From positions 1 through 64,000 of the forward strand of contig JAYEMD010000149.1 of NCBI GenBank assembly GCA_034717895.1: 64,000 nucleotides of DNA. The letters are read 5' to 3'. The notes beneath the pieces were generated by a model. The model was not told the origin of the DNA. It did not search any database and saw only the letters and a program-made list of their open reading frames with translations. Positions 28,331-36,267 of the stretch are shown here, piece after piece (positions within the stretch are counted from its first letter, which is position 1; each line of letters starts with the position of its first letter). This DNA is from JAIOSF01 sp034717895. Its GTDB lineage: Bacteria > Campylobacterota > Campylobacteria > Campylobacterales > Arcobacteraceae. Both the position numbers and the translations under genes were made by a program.

Positions 28331-29113
28331 TTATTGTTTACTATTCTGCTCAATTATTATCTGTTTAAGTTCTTTGATCTCATTTTTCAACTCTTTAACT
28401 TCAAGTACTGTTTCATCCTCTTTTTCACAACTGTCTGCTGCAAGTTCACTCATAGCATCTACTACAACCGCTACGATTAGATTTATCATAATAAAAGTTA
28501 CCATAAAAATAAAAGGGATAAAGAACATCCAGGCATTTGGATCTACCTCCATAATAGGTCGAACTATCCCCATAGACCAGGACTCTAAGGTCATAATCTG
28601 GAACAGGGTGTAAAAAGACTCCCCTAAAGTACCGAACCAGCGTGGAAAACTATCTCCGTACAGGTGTGTAGCCATAATTGCAAAAATATAAAAGAACAAC
28701 ATAAGAAGCCCTGCAATTGACGCCATACCCGGTATAACTTTTACCAATGCTAAGATAATTTTTCTCATTTGAGGAACTACTGTTATAAGTCTAAATAGTC
28801 TTAAAACTCTAAGTACCCTGAATATCTCAAAGCCGTTTGAAGCAGGGGCTAAAGATATTGCAACTATAGTAAAATCAAACAAACTCCAAGGATCTTTAAA
28901 AAATGAAACCCTGTGAACATAGATACGAAGGATTATCTCTATTGTAAAGATAAATATAACAAGTCTGTCAAAAAGATTTATAAAAACCCCGTAATCTGAC
29001 ATTATGGATTTTGAAGTTTCAAGCCCCATTGTTATACCGTTTAGTATAATCAATGCCACTATAGCATTTTGAAACATTTTACTCTCTACAAAAATTTTAA
29101 TAAAACCATACAT
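28331..29113 (-). CDS. Voltage-gated sodium channel, NavAb/NaChBac type
   Basis: A 260-residue single-repeat six-helix channel that assembles as a homotetramer in the inner membrane. S1-S3 include LIILNGITMGLETSKS and FTIEIILRIYVHR; S4 carries gating arginines in RVLRVLRLFRLI (about 97-108); the selectivity filter is FQIMTLESWSMG with the Glu near residue 176; S6 is FIMINLIVAVVVDAM. A C-terminal coiled coil (EVKELKNEIKELKQIIIEQ) follows. Segment by segment it closely matches NavAb of Arcobacter butzleri as I remember that sequence. An AGAGGT site precedes the ATG, and the YeiH-like gene ends 11 bases upstream, so the pair is likely cotranscribed. Confidence 0.95.
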   Translation of the reverse strand: MYGFIKIFVESKMFQNAIVALIILNGITMGLETSKSIMSDYGVFINLFDRLVIFIFTIEIILRIYVHRVSFFKDPWSLFDFTIVAISLAPASNGFEIFRVLRVLRLFRLITVVPQMRKIILALVKVIPGMASIAGLLMLFFYIFAIMATHLYGDSFPRWFGTLGESFYTLFQIMTLESWSMGIVRPIMEVDPNAWMFFIPFIFMVTFIMINLIVAVVVDAMSELAADSCEKEDETVLEVKELKNEIKELKQIIIEQNSKQ

Positions 29114-29124
29114 TTAAATACCTC

Positions 29125-30099
29125 TTAAAATAAAAATATTAGTACTAAAGAACTAAAAAGAATTTGAAAGATAAAAATATACGAAGCAACGGCAAATGCA
29201 CCTGAACCGCTTTGTTTTATTGTTTTAAAATTTATCTTTAAACCTATTGCCGCCATTGCTACTAAAAGAAGGGTGTGACTCACCCACGAAATAGAGTCCA
29301 CTGCAGCCTGCGGTAAAATACCTAAAGAGCTCAAGATAGAAAAAAATATAAATCCTATTATAAATAACGGTATATTGTTTTTTCCCTTATCTTTACTATC
29401 ATCATTTGTTCTTTTCTTTGCAACATAATATATAAGTATAAGAACTATGGGAGTGAGCATAAGAACTCTACCCATCTTTACAATAGTAGCACTCTGCCCT
29501 GCACTATCACCCATACTAAATCCAGAAGCTACAACCTGTCCAACTGCTTGAAGTGTATTTCCTATAAGAATACCGGCATCAATATCACTAAGACCCAAAA
29601 TAAATGTACCTATTAATGGAAGTAAAAATATCCCTATGGTTCCCAAAAAATTAACAATAGCAACAGCAAGTCCCGCTTTTTGTTTATCTAACCCTACAAT
29701 ATCTTTAGTAGCAGCAATTGCAGCACTTCCACATACACCGTTACCGATACCCAAGATCAAAGCAAAATCCTTATCAAACTTCAATACTTTTGCGATAAAA
29801 AGAGCAAATAAAAGTGTAGCAGCCAATGCAACCACTATCAACAATATAGATTTAATACCAAGATCAGATAATATAACAAAATCAAGATTGATACCCATAA
29901 AAGCAATAGCAAAAGAAAGCAGAGTCTTTTCACTGTATGTGATACCCATCTCATATTTATTATGAAGGTTTATTGTATTTCCAACTATAGTACCGATTAT
30001 AATCGCAAGTGCCACTGAACCTACAGGTATAATATTAGAGATAAGTACCCCTGCTGCCCCTACTGCTGCAGATAATAATATTCCGTGAATTAAATTCAT
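29125..30099 (-). CDS. YeiH-family putative sulfate exporter
   Basis: A 324-residue inner-membrane protein with about ten predicted helices, of the UPF0324/YeiH family. Recognised from AIIIGTIVGNTINLHNKYEMGI, SFAIAFMGINLDF, GIGNGVCGSAAIAATKDIV and TLQAVGQVVASGFSMG. Family members have been proposed to export sulfate or sulfonate-derived anions, but the evidence is thin. It directly precedes the sodium-channel gene (11 bases), which gives no obvious hint of substrate. A 1-kb non-coding region lies upstream. Confidence 0.82.
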   Translation of the reverse strand: MNLIHGILLSAAVGAAGVLISNIIPVGSVALAIIIGTIVGNTINLHNKYEMGITYSEKTLLSFAIAFMGINLDFVILSDLGIKSILLIVVALAATLLFALFIAKVLKFDKDFALILGIGNGVCGSAAIAATKDIVGLDKQKAGLAVAIVNFLGTIGIFLLPLIGTFILGLSDIDAGILIGNTLQAVGQVVASGFSMGDSAGQSATIVKMGRVLMLTPIVLILIYYVAKKRTNDDSKDKGKNNIPLFIIGFIFFSILSSLGILPQAAVDSISWVSHTLLLVAMAAIGLKINFKTIKQSGSGAFAVASYIFIFQILFSSLVLIFLF

Positions 30100-30399
30100 T
30101 TGATAGTTCTCTTTATTTATAATATATTTTAAATATTTGTATAGTGATAATAGTATCTATACACAATTGATAACGTAACATTTCAGCGTTCTAAAAAGCC
30201 TTTAATATTGGTATCTCTTCTATTTTTTGAAAGTGTATAGTAATATATTTTAAAATCTACTTACTAATAATTTTACCTTTTTAAATTGATAAAGTTTTGA
30301 TAAAACTACTTTTTATTTTTTATGAGCTTGATATATTTCTTAATTTTAACTTTTCAATTTGTATAATTAAATAATCCCCCTAATCAACAATTTGATAAA

Positions 30400-30866
30400 A
30401 AAGTATTATAAAATATTACAAAAGAGAGATAATTAATAAGATACTTACTTATTACCCATGCAAGAAAAACTATTTTAGCAGTTTGATTTGATTTTGCTTT
30501 AGTTTTTAGATTTACTGGTCTGTTTTTGTAGGATATTTCAAATTTCCTTTTAAGAGATTATCCCTATATTTTAAGATATCCTCTTTTTTAAAAACTTGTA
30601 ATCCCTAGAACCTAAAAATGGTTTAATATGATTAGTGTATTTGTCCCGTTGCTGTTTTTTTCTCTTCAAAATATATTTCGGCTAGTTTATCAAGGTTTAA
30701 AGAGCGTACTAAATGGATTAATATAACAGATATGATCATCCTCTTTAGTTAATGTATCTAAATGTTAATGATAACTTTCAACTCTCCAATATTGAACTAT
30801 TTTATTAATATTTTGTCTTTTGTTGTAGTTGTAAAGAGAATAATGTTTATATCTAAAATTAACCAT
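30400..30866 (-). pseudogene. Decayed gene, original function unknown
   Basis: The minus strand carries a good ribosome site (AAGGATTTAAAAT) and an ATG at 30866, but the frame stops after 33 codons (ending VQYWRVESYH). Coding-like peptides then continue in other frames: HLDTLTKEDDHICYIN, VRSLNLDKLAEIYFEEKK, VFKKEDILKYRDNLLKG and KSNQTAKIVFLAWV. Order and spacing suggest one gene broken by several frameshifts. The helix-rich pieces are vaguely like the N-terminal arm of a tyrosine recombinase; this is a guess. The rest of the 30.1-31.1 kb gap shows no usable reading frame. Confidence 0.35.
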
Positions 30867-30932
30867 ATTTTAAATCCTTATTTAAGTTTTAGCAAAGGTT
30901 TAGCACCTTTTAATTAAACAAATATTTACACA

Positions 30933-31099
30933 AATCGCCAATTCACACTTAAAGTTCTATACTCCAAATGAAATATTTTTCAAGGAGTTTTCAAGAAAAA
31001 AAGCGGCATAATTTAATGGATTAATTTAGGTGGTTTTGTTGCACTTATGATGTGAATTGTCGTTATTAAAAATTGCACTTACTTTTCTAATTGGCGATT
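30933..31099. repeat. Inverted repeat pair flanking 145 bp
   Basis: AATCGCCAATT at 30933-30943 is repeated in perfect inverted form (AATTGGCGATT) at 31089-31099. A further near copy, ATGTGAATTGTCG, lies inside at about 31050. The enclosed DNA has no open frame. It could be a small non-autonomous element or a chance structure in AT-rich sequence. Confidence 0.35.
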
Positions 31100-31114
31100 A
31101 TATATTTTTAGGCA

Positions 31115-31161
31115 TTAAAAAAGCCTTGGTCAAACAGTCATAAACTGCTTAACCAAGGCTT
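31115..31161 (-). terminator. Terminator of the tRNA operon
   Basis: On the minus strand AAGCCTTGGTTAAGCAG and CTGTTTGACCAAGGCTT form a long stem followed by T5, immediately past tRNA-Leu. Confidence 0.9.
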
Positions 31162-31164
31162 GTA

Positions 31165-31249
31165 TGGTGCGGATGAGAGGACTCGAACCTCCACACCGTT
31201 AGGCACCAGATCCTAAGTCTGGCGTGTCTACCAATTTCACCACATCCGC
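31165..31249 (-). tRNA. tRNA-Leu (UAG)
   Basis: Acceptor GCGGATG pairs with CATCCGC, discriminator A, CCA encoded. The anticodon loop CTTAGGA gives UAG. A long variable arm, as in class II tRNAs, follows. Last of four tRNAs in the operon. Confidence 0.96.
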
Positions 31250-31254
31250 ATAAG

Positions 31255-31331
<77 letters not shown>

Positions 31332-31388
31332 TTCCGTAAATTTGAGTTGAAATTATATCTAAGTAAACTTAAACTTTCATTTAGTAAA

Positions 31389-31466
31389 TGGGGTAAGTAA
31401 TGGGAATCGAACCCACGACCTTCTGAACCACAACCAGACGCTCTAACCGACTGAGCTATACCTACC
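31389..31466 (-). tRNA. tRNA-His (GUG)
   Basis: The anticodon loop TTGTGGT gives GUG. The extra 5' G (-1) can pair with discriminator C73, the identity element of tRNA-His. T-arm GGTTCGATTCC, encoded CCA. Confidence 0.95.
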
Positions 31467-31514
31467 ATCAAGATCGATATAAGTTTAATTATAAATTTCG
31501 TATTTTAAATAACA

Positions 31515-31591
31515 TGGTCGGAGTGAAAGGACTCGAACCTTCGACCCCCTGGTCCCAAACCAGGTGCGCTACCAGGCTGCGCTACACTCCG
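31515..31591 (-). tRNA. tRNA-Pro (UGG)
   Basis: The anticodon loop TTTGGGA between CCTGG and CCAGG gives UGG. Acceptor CGGAGTG/CACTCCG, discriminator A, encoded CCA. First tRNA of the operon. Confidence 0.95.
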
Positions 31592-31628
31592 AACTACTTT
31601 TAAAGATGTTCTCTTTAAATGTGGCGGA

Positions 31629-31657
31629 ATTATATACAATTTCTTTTTAAAAGTCAA
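31629..31657 (-). promoter_or_regulatory. Near-consensus sigma-70 promoter of the tRNA operon
   Basis: On the minus strand TTGACT is followed after 17 bases by TATAAT, ending 38 bases before the 5' end of tRNA-Pro. This is the best promoter match in the window and is correctly placed for a strong stable-RNA operon. Confidence 0.8.
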
Positions 31658-31721
31658 GAGTATTTTGAATAAATTTCAAAATTTATCTATTTTCAATGAT
31701 AAGTACCAATAAAAAAGCCAT

Positions 31722-31753
31722 AAAAAAAGGGGAAAGTCTAACTTTCCCCTTTT
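31722..31753. terminator. Terminator after thiG
   Basis: GGGGAAAGT and ACTTTCCCC pair around CTA, with A/T-tracts on both sides. On the minus strand it ends the trxA-to-thiG side; it also insulates the tRNA promoter. Confidence 0.85.
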
Positions 31754-31771
31754 GTATTAATTGTATTTTAT

Positions 31772-32554
31772 TTAAAACTGAATAAGTCCATCTATAGGTG
31801 AACTAGCCGTTGCATAAGGCTTTTTAGGAATTCTTCCCGCTTTATACCCTAATCTTCCTGCTATAGTAGCATGCTTGAATGCTTCTGCCATAGCCATTGG
31901 ATCTTGCGCTTGAGCAATTGCCGTATTGGCAAGTATACCCTCTGCGCCTAGCTCCATAGCGTATGCAGCATCACTTGCACACCCAAGTCCTGCATCAACA
32001 ATAACAGGTACATTTACCGCATCTTTGATAAATGCAATATTGTAAGGGTTTTGAATTCCTAGTCCACTTCCTATTGGAGCAGCAAGCGGCATAATAGCAT
32101 CAGCCCCTGCACTTTCTAGTTGTTTTGCAATAATTGGATCATCTGAAGTATATGCCATAATTGTAAAACCCTCTTTTTTTAGAACTTCACATGCTTTTAT
32201 AGTCTCTATTACATCAGGGTATAGAGTTTTTTGTGCATCACCGATAACTTCAAGTTTAATAATATCTATTCCCGTAGCTTCTCTCATAAGTCTAAATGTT
32301 GTAATAGCCTCTTCTGCCGTAAAACATCCAGCAGAGTTTGGAAGAAGTTTTACATTTGTATCTTTAAAGTAGTCAAGAAGGTTCTCTTCATCTGGATTTG
32401 TAATGTTTACTCTTCTTATAGCTACTGTTATAAGTTCACTTCCACTTGCAAGTGTTGCATCTTTTGTTGTTTGAAAATCTTTGTATTTACCGCTTCCTAC
32501 AATAAGTCTGCTGTTAAATTCATATTTACCGATTTTTAGAATGTTATCATTCAT
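31772..32554 (-). CDS. thiG: Thiazole synthase ThiG
   Basis: Forms the thiazole phosphate ring of thiamine from deoxyxylulose phosphate, dehydroglycine and ThiS-thiocarboxylate. A TIM barrel of 260 residues with LIVGSGKYKDFQTTKDA near 18, VAIRRVNITNPDEENLLDY, LLPNSAGCFTAEEA, the Schiff-base Lys in IIKLEVIGD, LPLAAPIGSGLGIQNP and VIVDAGLGCASDAA. It overlaps cutA by four bases. No other thiamine gene is in view, so the rest of the pathway is elsewhere. Confidence 0.95.
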   Translation of the reverse strand: MNDNILKIGKYEFNSRLIVGSGKYKDFQTTKDATLASGSELITVAIRRVNITNPDEENLLDYFKDTNVKLLPNSAGCFTAEEAITTFRLMREATGIDIIKLEVIGDAQKTLYPDVIETIKACEVLKKEGFTIMAYTSDDPIIAKQLESAGADAIMPLAAPIGSGLGIQNPYNIAFIKDAVNVPVIVDAGLGCASDAAYAMELGAEGILANTAIAQAQDPMAMAEAFKHATIAGRLGYKAGRIPKKPYATASSPIDGLIQF

Positions 32555-32862
32555 TTTGTGTTTCCTTTAATAAATTTTTTATAATCTTTACTGATTTTTG
32601 TGATTTTTATTCCGATAATTTCAGGCAAATCATAGCTATGATTTTCTTTAATCTTCCTTTTGATCTGTTTGTAGTTTTCTTTTTTGGTTTTGATTGTAAG
32701 TAAATATTCCTTATCTTCACATCTTTTATTTTCCCAAATATAAAAAGAATCTATTTTAGATATCTGTATACAAGCAGCTAACTTCTTTGATAATAATATA
32801 TCTGCTATTTTTTTTGCCTCTTTTTTAGAACTACATGTTGTATTTACAATAAAAGGTTTCAT
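32551..32862 (-). CDS. cutA: CutA-family divalent-cation tolerance protein
   Basis: A 103-residue trimer-forming protein, recognised from LLSKKLAACIQISKIDSFYIW, EDKEYLLTIKTKKENY and HSYDLPEIIGIKI. In other bacteria it is linked to copper and divalent-metal tolerance, though its biochemical role is unclear. Overlaps of four bases with both nnr and thiG show one translationally coupled operon. Confidence 0.9.
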   Translation of the reverse strand: MKPFIVNTTCSSKKEAKKIADILLSKKLAACIQISKIDSFYIWENKRCEDKEYLLTIKTKKENYKQIKRKIKENHSYDLPEIIGIKITKISKDYKKFIKGNTK

Positions 32863-34259
32863 ATCTTTCTTATCCCCTCTATTAAATCATCAGGTGTCAT
32901 TGCATAATTGTTGTATGTAAACAAAGAAGCTGACCTTGTATGTGCCAAACTTGCAGTAAGTGCTGCATCTAAAGCACTATATCCTTGCGCAAGTAATGAA
33001 CCTATAAGTCCTGCAAGCACATCTCCGCTTCCTCCAAAACTTAGTTTTGAACCTCCATAGCTGTTTATATAGATATTATCTCCATATCCTATTAGTACAT
33101 TTGCACCTTTTAAAAGAAGTACTATATTTGGGTATTTTTTACAAAAGATCTTAAGATATTTAAATCTGTTGCTTTGTAACTCTTTTATATCTATATTGGC
33201 AAGACCACAAATACTTAAAAGTGAGCAGAACTCTTTTGGGTGGGGAGTTAGTATCACATTATCTTTTTTAAGTACTTTTAGTATATCCTCTTCATAAAAA
33301 AGATCTGCATCTATAACCTTAGAGATATTATTTTCAAGTATCGATATTATCTCATCTTTATTATAATTACCAAGCCCCATACCAATAGCTATTGCAGTTG
33401 TATTATCAGGTATTTTATGTGCTTCCATTATATGATCCGGCAGATCTATATTTGCATGACCAATCACACTTACCAAACCTGCCCCAAATATAAATCCAGC
33501 TTTTGCACACAGTTTTGCTGCACCTAATTTACTACCTGATACTACTGAAAGATGTCCAAAAGTTCCTTTGTGTGTATTTTGTGTTTCCCTAAAAGGAAGT
33601 TTCATATCATCATATTTTAAAAGATATGTATCTGTTTCACCCTCATAAAGATCTCTTTGTAGTCCAAGGTTTGATATAGATATATCACCCGTATAGTCTT
33701 TTACCTCATCTGTAAATAAAGATCGTTTAAGTGCACCCATTGTTACGGTTATATCTGCTTTGAATCCATTTGAGTTTATGCAGCCTATCTTATCTATACC
33801 GCTTGAGATATCACAGGCAATTTTAAAAGCTTTTATTTTATTTATAATCTCTATAATCTTTTGTGAGTTTTCATCAAGTTCTTTATTTAGTCCGCTTCCA
33901 AATAAGCAGTCAACGACTACATCATACTTTTCTAAAAGCACCTCATAACTGATAGTTGCATCACAGCCTATATTTTGGGCCCTTTGCAGCTGAACTCTCC
34001 CCATCTCACTTTTTGTTCCAAAAGGTAAAAACAATTTTGCATCATAGTTTCCCACAAGCAGTCTTGCCAATGCTATACCGTCAGCCCCATTGTTTCCCGT
34101 ACCAGATACTATAAGTACAGATGAGTTTTTTTGAAACTTTTGTTCTATAACTCTAAGGATAGATGAAGCTGCATGCTCCATAAGTATATCTTCACTTAAT
34201 TCAAACTGTTCGTAGCATCTTCTATCTAAACTACCAACCTCTTCAAAAACTTTTTCCAT
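32859..34259 (-). CDS. nnr: Bifunctional NAD(P)H-hydrate epimerase/dehydratase
   Basis: Repairs hydrated NAD(P)H. The 466-residue protein fuses an N-terminal YjeF epimerase domain (about 1-205; SGTGNNGADGIALARLL, VVDCLFGSGLNKEL, ACDISSGIDKIGC) with a C-terminal ribokinase-like ADP-dependent dehydratase (about 220-465; HKGTFGHLSVVSGS, AIAIGMGLG, VILTPHPKEF, SFGGSGDVLAGLIGSLLAQG). The fusion is the usual bacterial form. First gene of the coupled nnr-cutA-thiG group; the SUI1-like gene ends 12 bases upstream. Confidence 0.93.
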   Translation of the reverse strand: MEKVFEEVGSLDRRCYEQFELSEDILMEHAASSILRVIEQKFQKNSSVLIVSGTGNNGADGIALARLLVGNYDAKLFLPFGTKSEMGRVQLQRAQNIGCDATISYEVLLEKYDVVVDCLFGSGLNKELDENSQKIIEIINKIKAFKIACDISSGIDKIGCINSNGFKADITVTMGALKRSLFTDEVKDYTGDISISNLGLQRDLYEGETDTYLLKYDDMKLPFRETQNTHKGTFGHLSVVSGSKLGAAKLCAKAGFIFGAGLVSVIGHANIDLPDHIMEAHKIPDNTTAIAIGMGLGNYNKDEIISILENNISKVIDADLFYEEDILKVLKKDNVILTPHPKEFCSLLSICGLANIDIKELQSNRFKYLKIFCKKYPNIVLLLKGANVLIGYGDNIYINSYGGSKLSFGGSGDVLAGLIGSLLAQGYSALDAALTASLAHTRSASLFTYNNYAMTPDDLIEGIRKI

Positions 34260-34271
34260 AGCTACAACCTT

Positions 34272-34592
34272 TTATTTTTTACGAAACTTCCAACCGTCAG
34301 CTTCTAAAACTTCTACAATTCTATCTTTTACATCGCCTTGAAGCTCAAGCCACTCATCTTTTAAGGCACCTCCGCAGGCAAGTTTTTTCTTTAAAAGTTT
34401 TAAAACATCTTTTTTCTCTTTATCACTCATATAAAATCTTCCCACAAGTGTTACGGGCTTCCCTTTTCTTTTTTCAAAGGTAAATACAAGCTGATGTTCA
34501 CTTTTAGAAATTTTTTGGATTGAAGTTTTCTTCTCTTTTAGTTTTGATGTTTCCCAGCTGTCACCTTCAAGATTTGCACCCATTGTAAACAT
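34272..34592 (-). CDS. SUI1/YciH-family (eIF1-like) protein
   Basis: A 106-residue homologue of the translation-start fidelity factor eIF1. The C-terminal half carries the fold signature LLKKKLACGGALKDEWLELQ followed by GDVKDRIVEVLEADGW. Bacterial YciH has a weak effect on start-site choice; its main role is not settled. The start follows AAGGAAAAGT; an ATG three codons further is the alternative. It lies between trxA, which ends in a terminator, and nnr, so its promoter is probably in the 88-base gap. Confidence 0.85.
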   Translation of the reverse strand: MFTMGANLEGDSWETSKLKEKKTSIQKISKSEHQLVFTFEKRKGKPVTLVGRFYMSDKEKKDVLKLLKKKLACGGALKDEWLELQGDVKDRIVEVLEADGWKFRKK

Positions 34593-34621
34593 ACTTTTCC
34601 TTTTTTATTTTCTACAGATAT

Positions 34622-34658
34622 AAAAAAAGGGACTTTAGAGTCAAACTCTAAAATCCCT
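34622..34658 (-). terminator. Terminator after trxA
   Basis: On the minus strand AGGGATTTTAGAGT pairs with ACTCTAAAGTCCCT, one mismatch, followed by T7. Confidence 0.85.
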
Positions 34659-34679
34659 TCATATATAATAAGCTTGTTA

Positions 34680-34997
34680 TTATAGTAAGCTGTTGATTTT
34701 ATCAGCAAACGCTTGCTTAGATGCAGCACCAACCATAGTATCTACAACTTCACCGTCTTTTAAGAAAACGATTGTAGGTATAGATCTAACACCAAATTTC
34801 ATACTTAGGTCTTGTTGCTCATCTGTGTTTACTTTACAAATAGCAGCTTTACCTTCAAACTCTTCAGCTAACTCTTCGATAACAGGAGAGATCATTCTAC
34901 AAGGTCCACACCATGGAGCCCAGAAGTCTACTAGTGCAACACCCTCTTTTGTTGTTGCTTCAAAGTTATCATTAGTTAATTCAATGTATTTACCCAT
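34680..34997 (-). CDS. trxA: Thioredoxin TrxA
   Basis: General cytosolic disulfide reductant of 105 residues, with the classic active site FWAPWCGPCRM near 27-37 and the cis-Pro loop RSIPTIVFLKDGE. Standalone unit with its own terminator. The ferredoxin-thioredoxin-reductase-type gene at 45 kb may act on it, and DsbD at 20.5 kb draws electrons from such a thioredoxin. Confidence 0.96.
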   Translation of the reverse strand: MGKYIELTNDNFEATTKEGVALVDFWAPWCGPCRMISPVIEELAEEFEGKAAICKVNTDEQQDLSMKFGVRSIPTIVFLKDGEVVDTMVGAASKQAFADKINSLL

Positions 34998-35161
34998 TGT
35001 TTATCCCTTTATTATTTAAATTTCAAAAATTGTACACTTTTTTTTCTTTATTAAAAGTTAAGAATATTTTTAAATTAAATTTTTCCTTTTTTATTTTATA
35101 TTTATGGCAAATTATGTAGCATTTTGGAATAATATACAAATAATTTACAAAAAGAAGAAAA

Positions 35162-36109
35162 ATGCAAAATAAAATAAAACTTTTAAAAGAAGAGATATCA
35201 AAACAGGTAATAGGTCAAGAGCATATGATAGATGCACTTTTAGCCGGTCTTTTTACAAATGGCCACGTACTGCTTGAAGGGGTCCCGGGACTTGCAAAAA
35301 CCACTACTATAAATGCTATGGCAAAGTCATTAAATCTTGACTTTAAAAGAGTTCAGTTCACACCTGATCTTCTTCCTAGTGATATTATCGGTGCTCAAAT
35401 ATACGATATGAAAAGTACAGAGTTTAAAATAAAAAAAGGTCCTGTATTTACAAACCTTCTTTTAGCAGACGAGATAAACAGAGCGCCTGCTAAAGTACAA
35501 TCGGCACTTTTAGAGGTGATGCAGGAGCGTCAGGTAACTATAGGTGAAACTACATATAAAATAGATGAGCCGTTTTTGGTACTGGCCACACAAAATCCGG
35601 TAGAACAAGAGGGTGCATATTCTCTCCCTGAAGCACAGCTGGATAGATTTATGTTTAAAATAGTTGTGGGGTACAATACAAAAGAGGAGGAGTATCATAT
35701 AGCAAAGCTAGCAGCAAACTCAACCTTTGAAACTGTAAATGCAGTCTTGTCAAAAGAGGATATATCAACTATAAAGCAGGATGTTAAAAATATACATATA
35801 GATGAACAGCTGGAAAAATATATAGTAGATATTGTTTTTGCCACAAGATATCCGCAAGACTATGGGCTTGAAGAGATAAAAGACCTACTGCAATTCGGTG
35901 CAAGTCCAAGGGCTACTATTGATATGTTTAAAGCTGTTAAAGCAAAAGCATATATAAGAGGTCATGACTATGTAAGTCCCGTAGATATTGCACTGTGTGT
36001 AAAAGATGTATTAAGACACAGAATTATTTTAAGCTATGAAGCTATGGCTAGTGATATAGACGCAGACAGTATCATCCAAAAAATTATGGAGAAGATACCT
36101 GTACCCTAA
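35162..36109 (+). CDS. MoxR-family AAA+ ATPase
   Basis: A 315-residue chaperone-like AAA+ ATPase. Walker A HVLLEGVPGLAKTTT near 36-50, RVQFTPDLLPSDIIG, Walker B LLLADEINRAPAKVQSALLE, sensor LATQNPVEQEGAYSLPEAQ, and FGASPRATIDMFKAVKAKAY at the C-terminal helical domain. MoxR proteins usually help VWA-domain proteins fold or load metals, and the partner genes often follow directly. Here the next genes are on the other strand, so the partner is absent from this locus. Confidence 0.92.
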   Translation: MQNKIKLLKEEISKQVIGQEHMIDALLAGLFTNGHVLLEGVPGLAKTTTINAMAKSLNLDFKRVQFTPDLLPSDIIGAQIYDMKSTEFKIKKGPVFTNLLLADEINRAPAKVQSALLEVMQERQVTIGETTYKIDEPFLVLATQNPVEQEGAYSLPEAQLDRFMFKIVVGYNTKEEEYHIAKLAANSTFETVNAVLSKEDISTIKQDVKNIHIDEQLEKYIVDIVFATRYPQDYGLEEIKDLLQFGASPRATIDMFKAVKAKAYIRGHDYVSPVDIALCVKDVLRHRIILSYEAMASDIDADSIIQKIMEKIPVP

Positions 36110-36267
36110 GGTTCTTTTCTCTCTTTTTTGGTTTTTAATATATTTCTAATTAAGAGTAAAATAAAACCAAAAGCTATGGTACCGTTAATAAGTGCATTTA
36201 GTGTATCACCCTCACTATAAAAACTAAATGCCAGATAAGTAAATAGGACAGATATGATAAGACACAC
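36106..36267 (-). CDS. Candidate 53-residue membrane protein
   Basis: Starts with GTG that shares its first base with the stop codon of the radical SAM gene (TAGTG), six bases after AAAAGGATGAG, so translation would be coupled. The product has two hydrophobic segments, CLIISVLFTYLAFSFY and ALINGTIAFGFILLLI, separated by SEGDTLN, and a basic tail KTKKERKEP. This two-helix hairpin layout and the positive tail look like a genuine small membrane protein. Its stop overlaps the moxR stop on the other strand. No family recognised. Confidence 0.5.
   Translation of the reverse strand: MCLIISVLFTYLAFSFYSEGDTLNALINGTIAFGFILLLIRNILKTKKERKEP

Noticed and set aside
30100..31164. Possible rRNA, tmRNA or intact integrase near the tRNA operon
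   Set aside because: No conserved RNA core or uninterrupted recombinase frame was found; only broken fragments remain.
36120..36260. Intergenic region between moxR and the radical SAM gene as non-coding
   Set aside because: The minus strand carries a coupled 53-codon frame with a ribosome site, so it was listed as a candidate gene.
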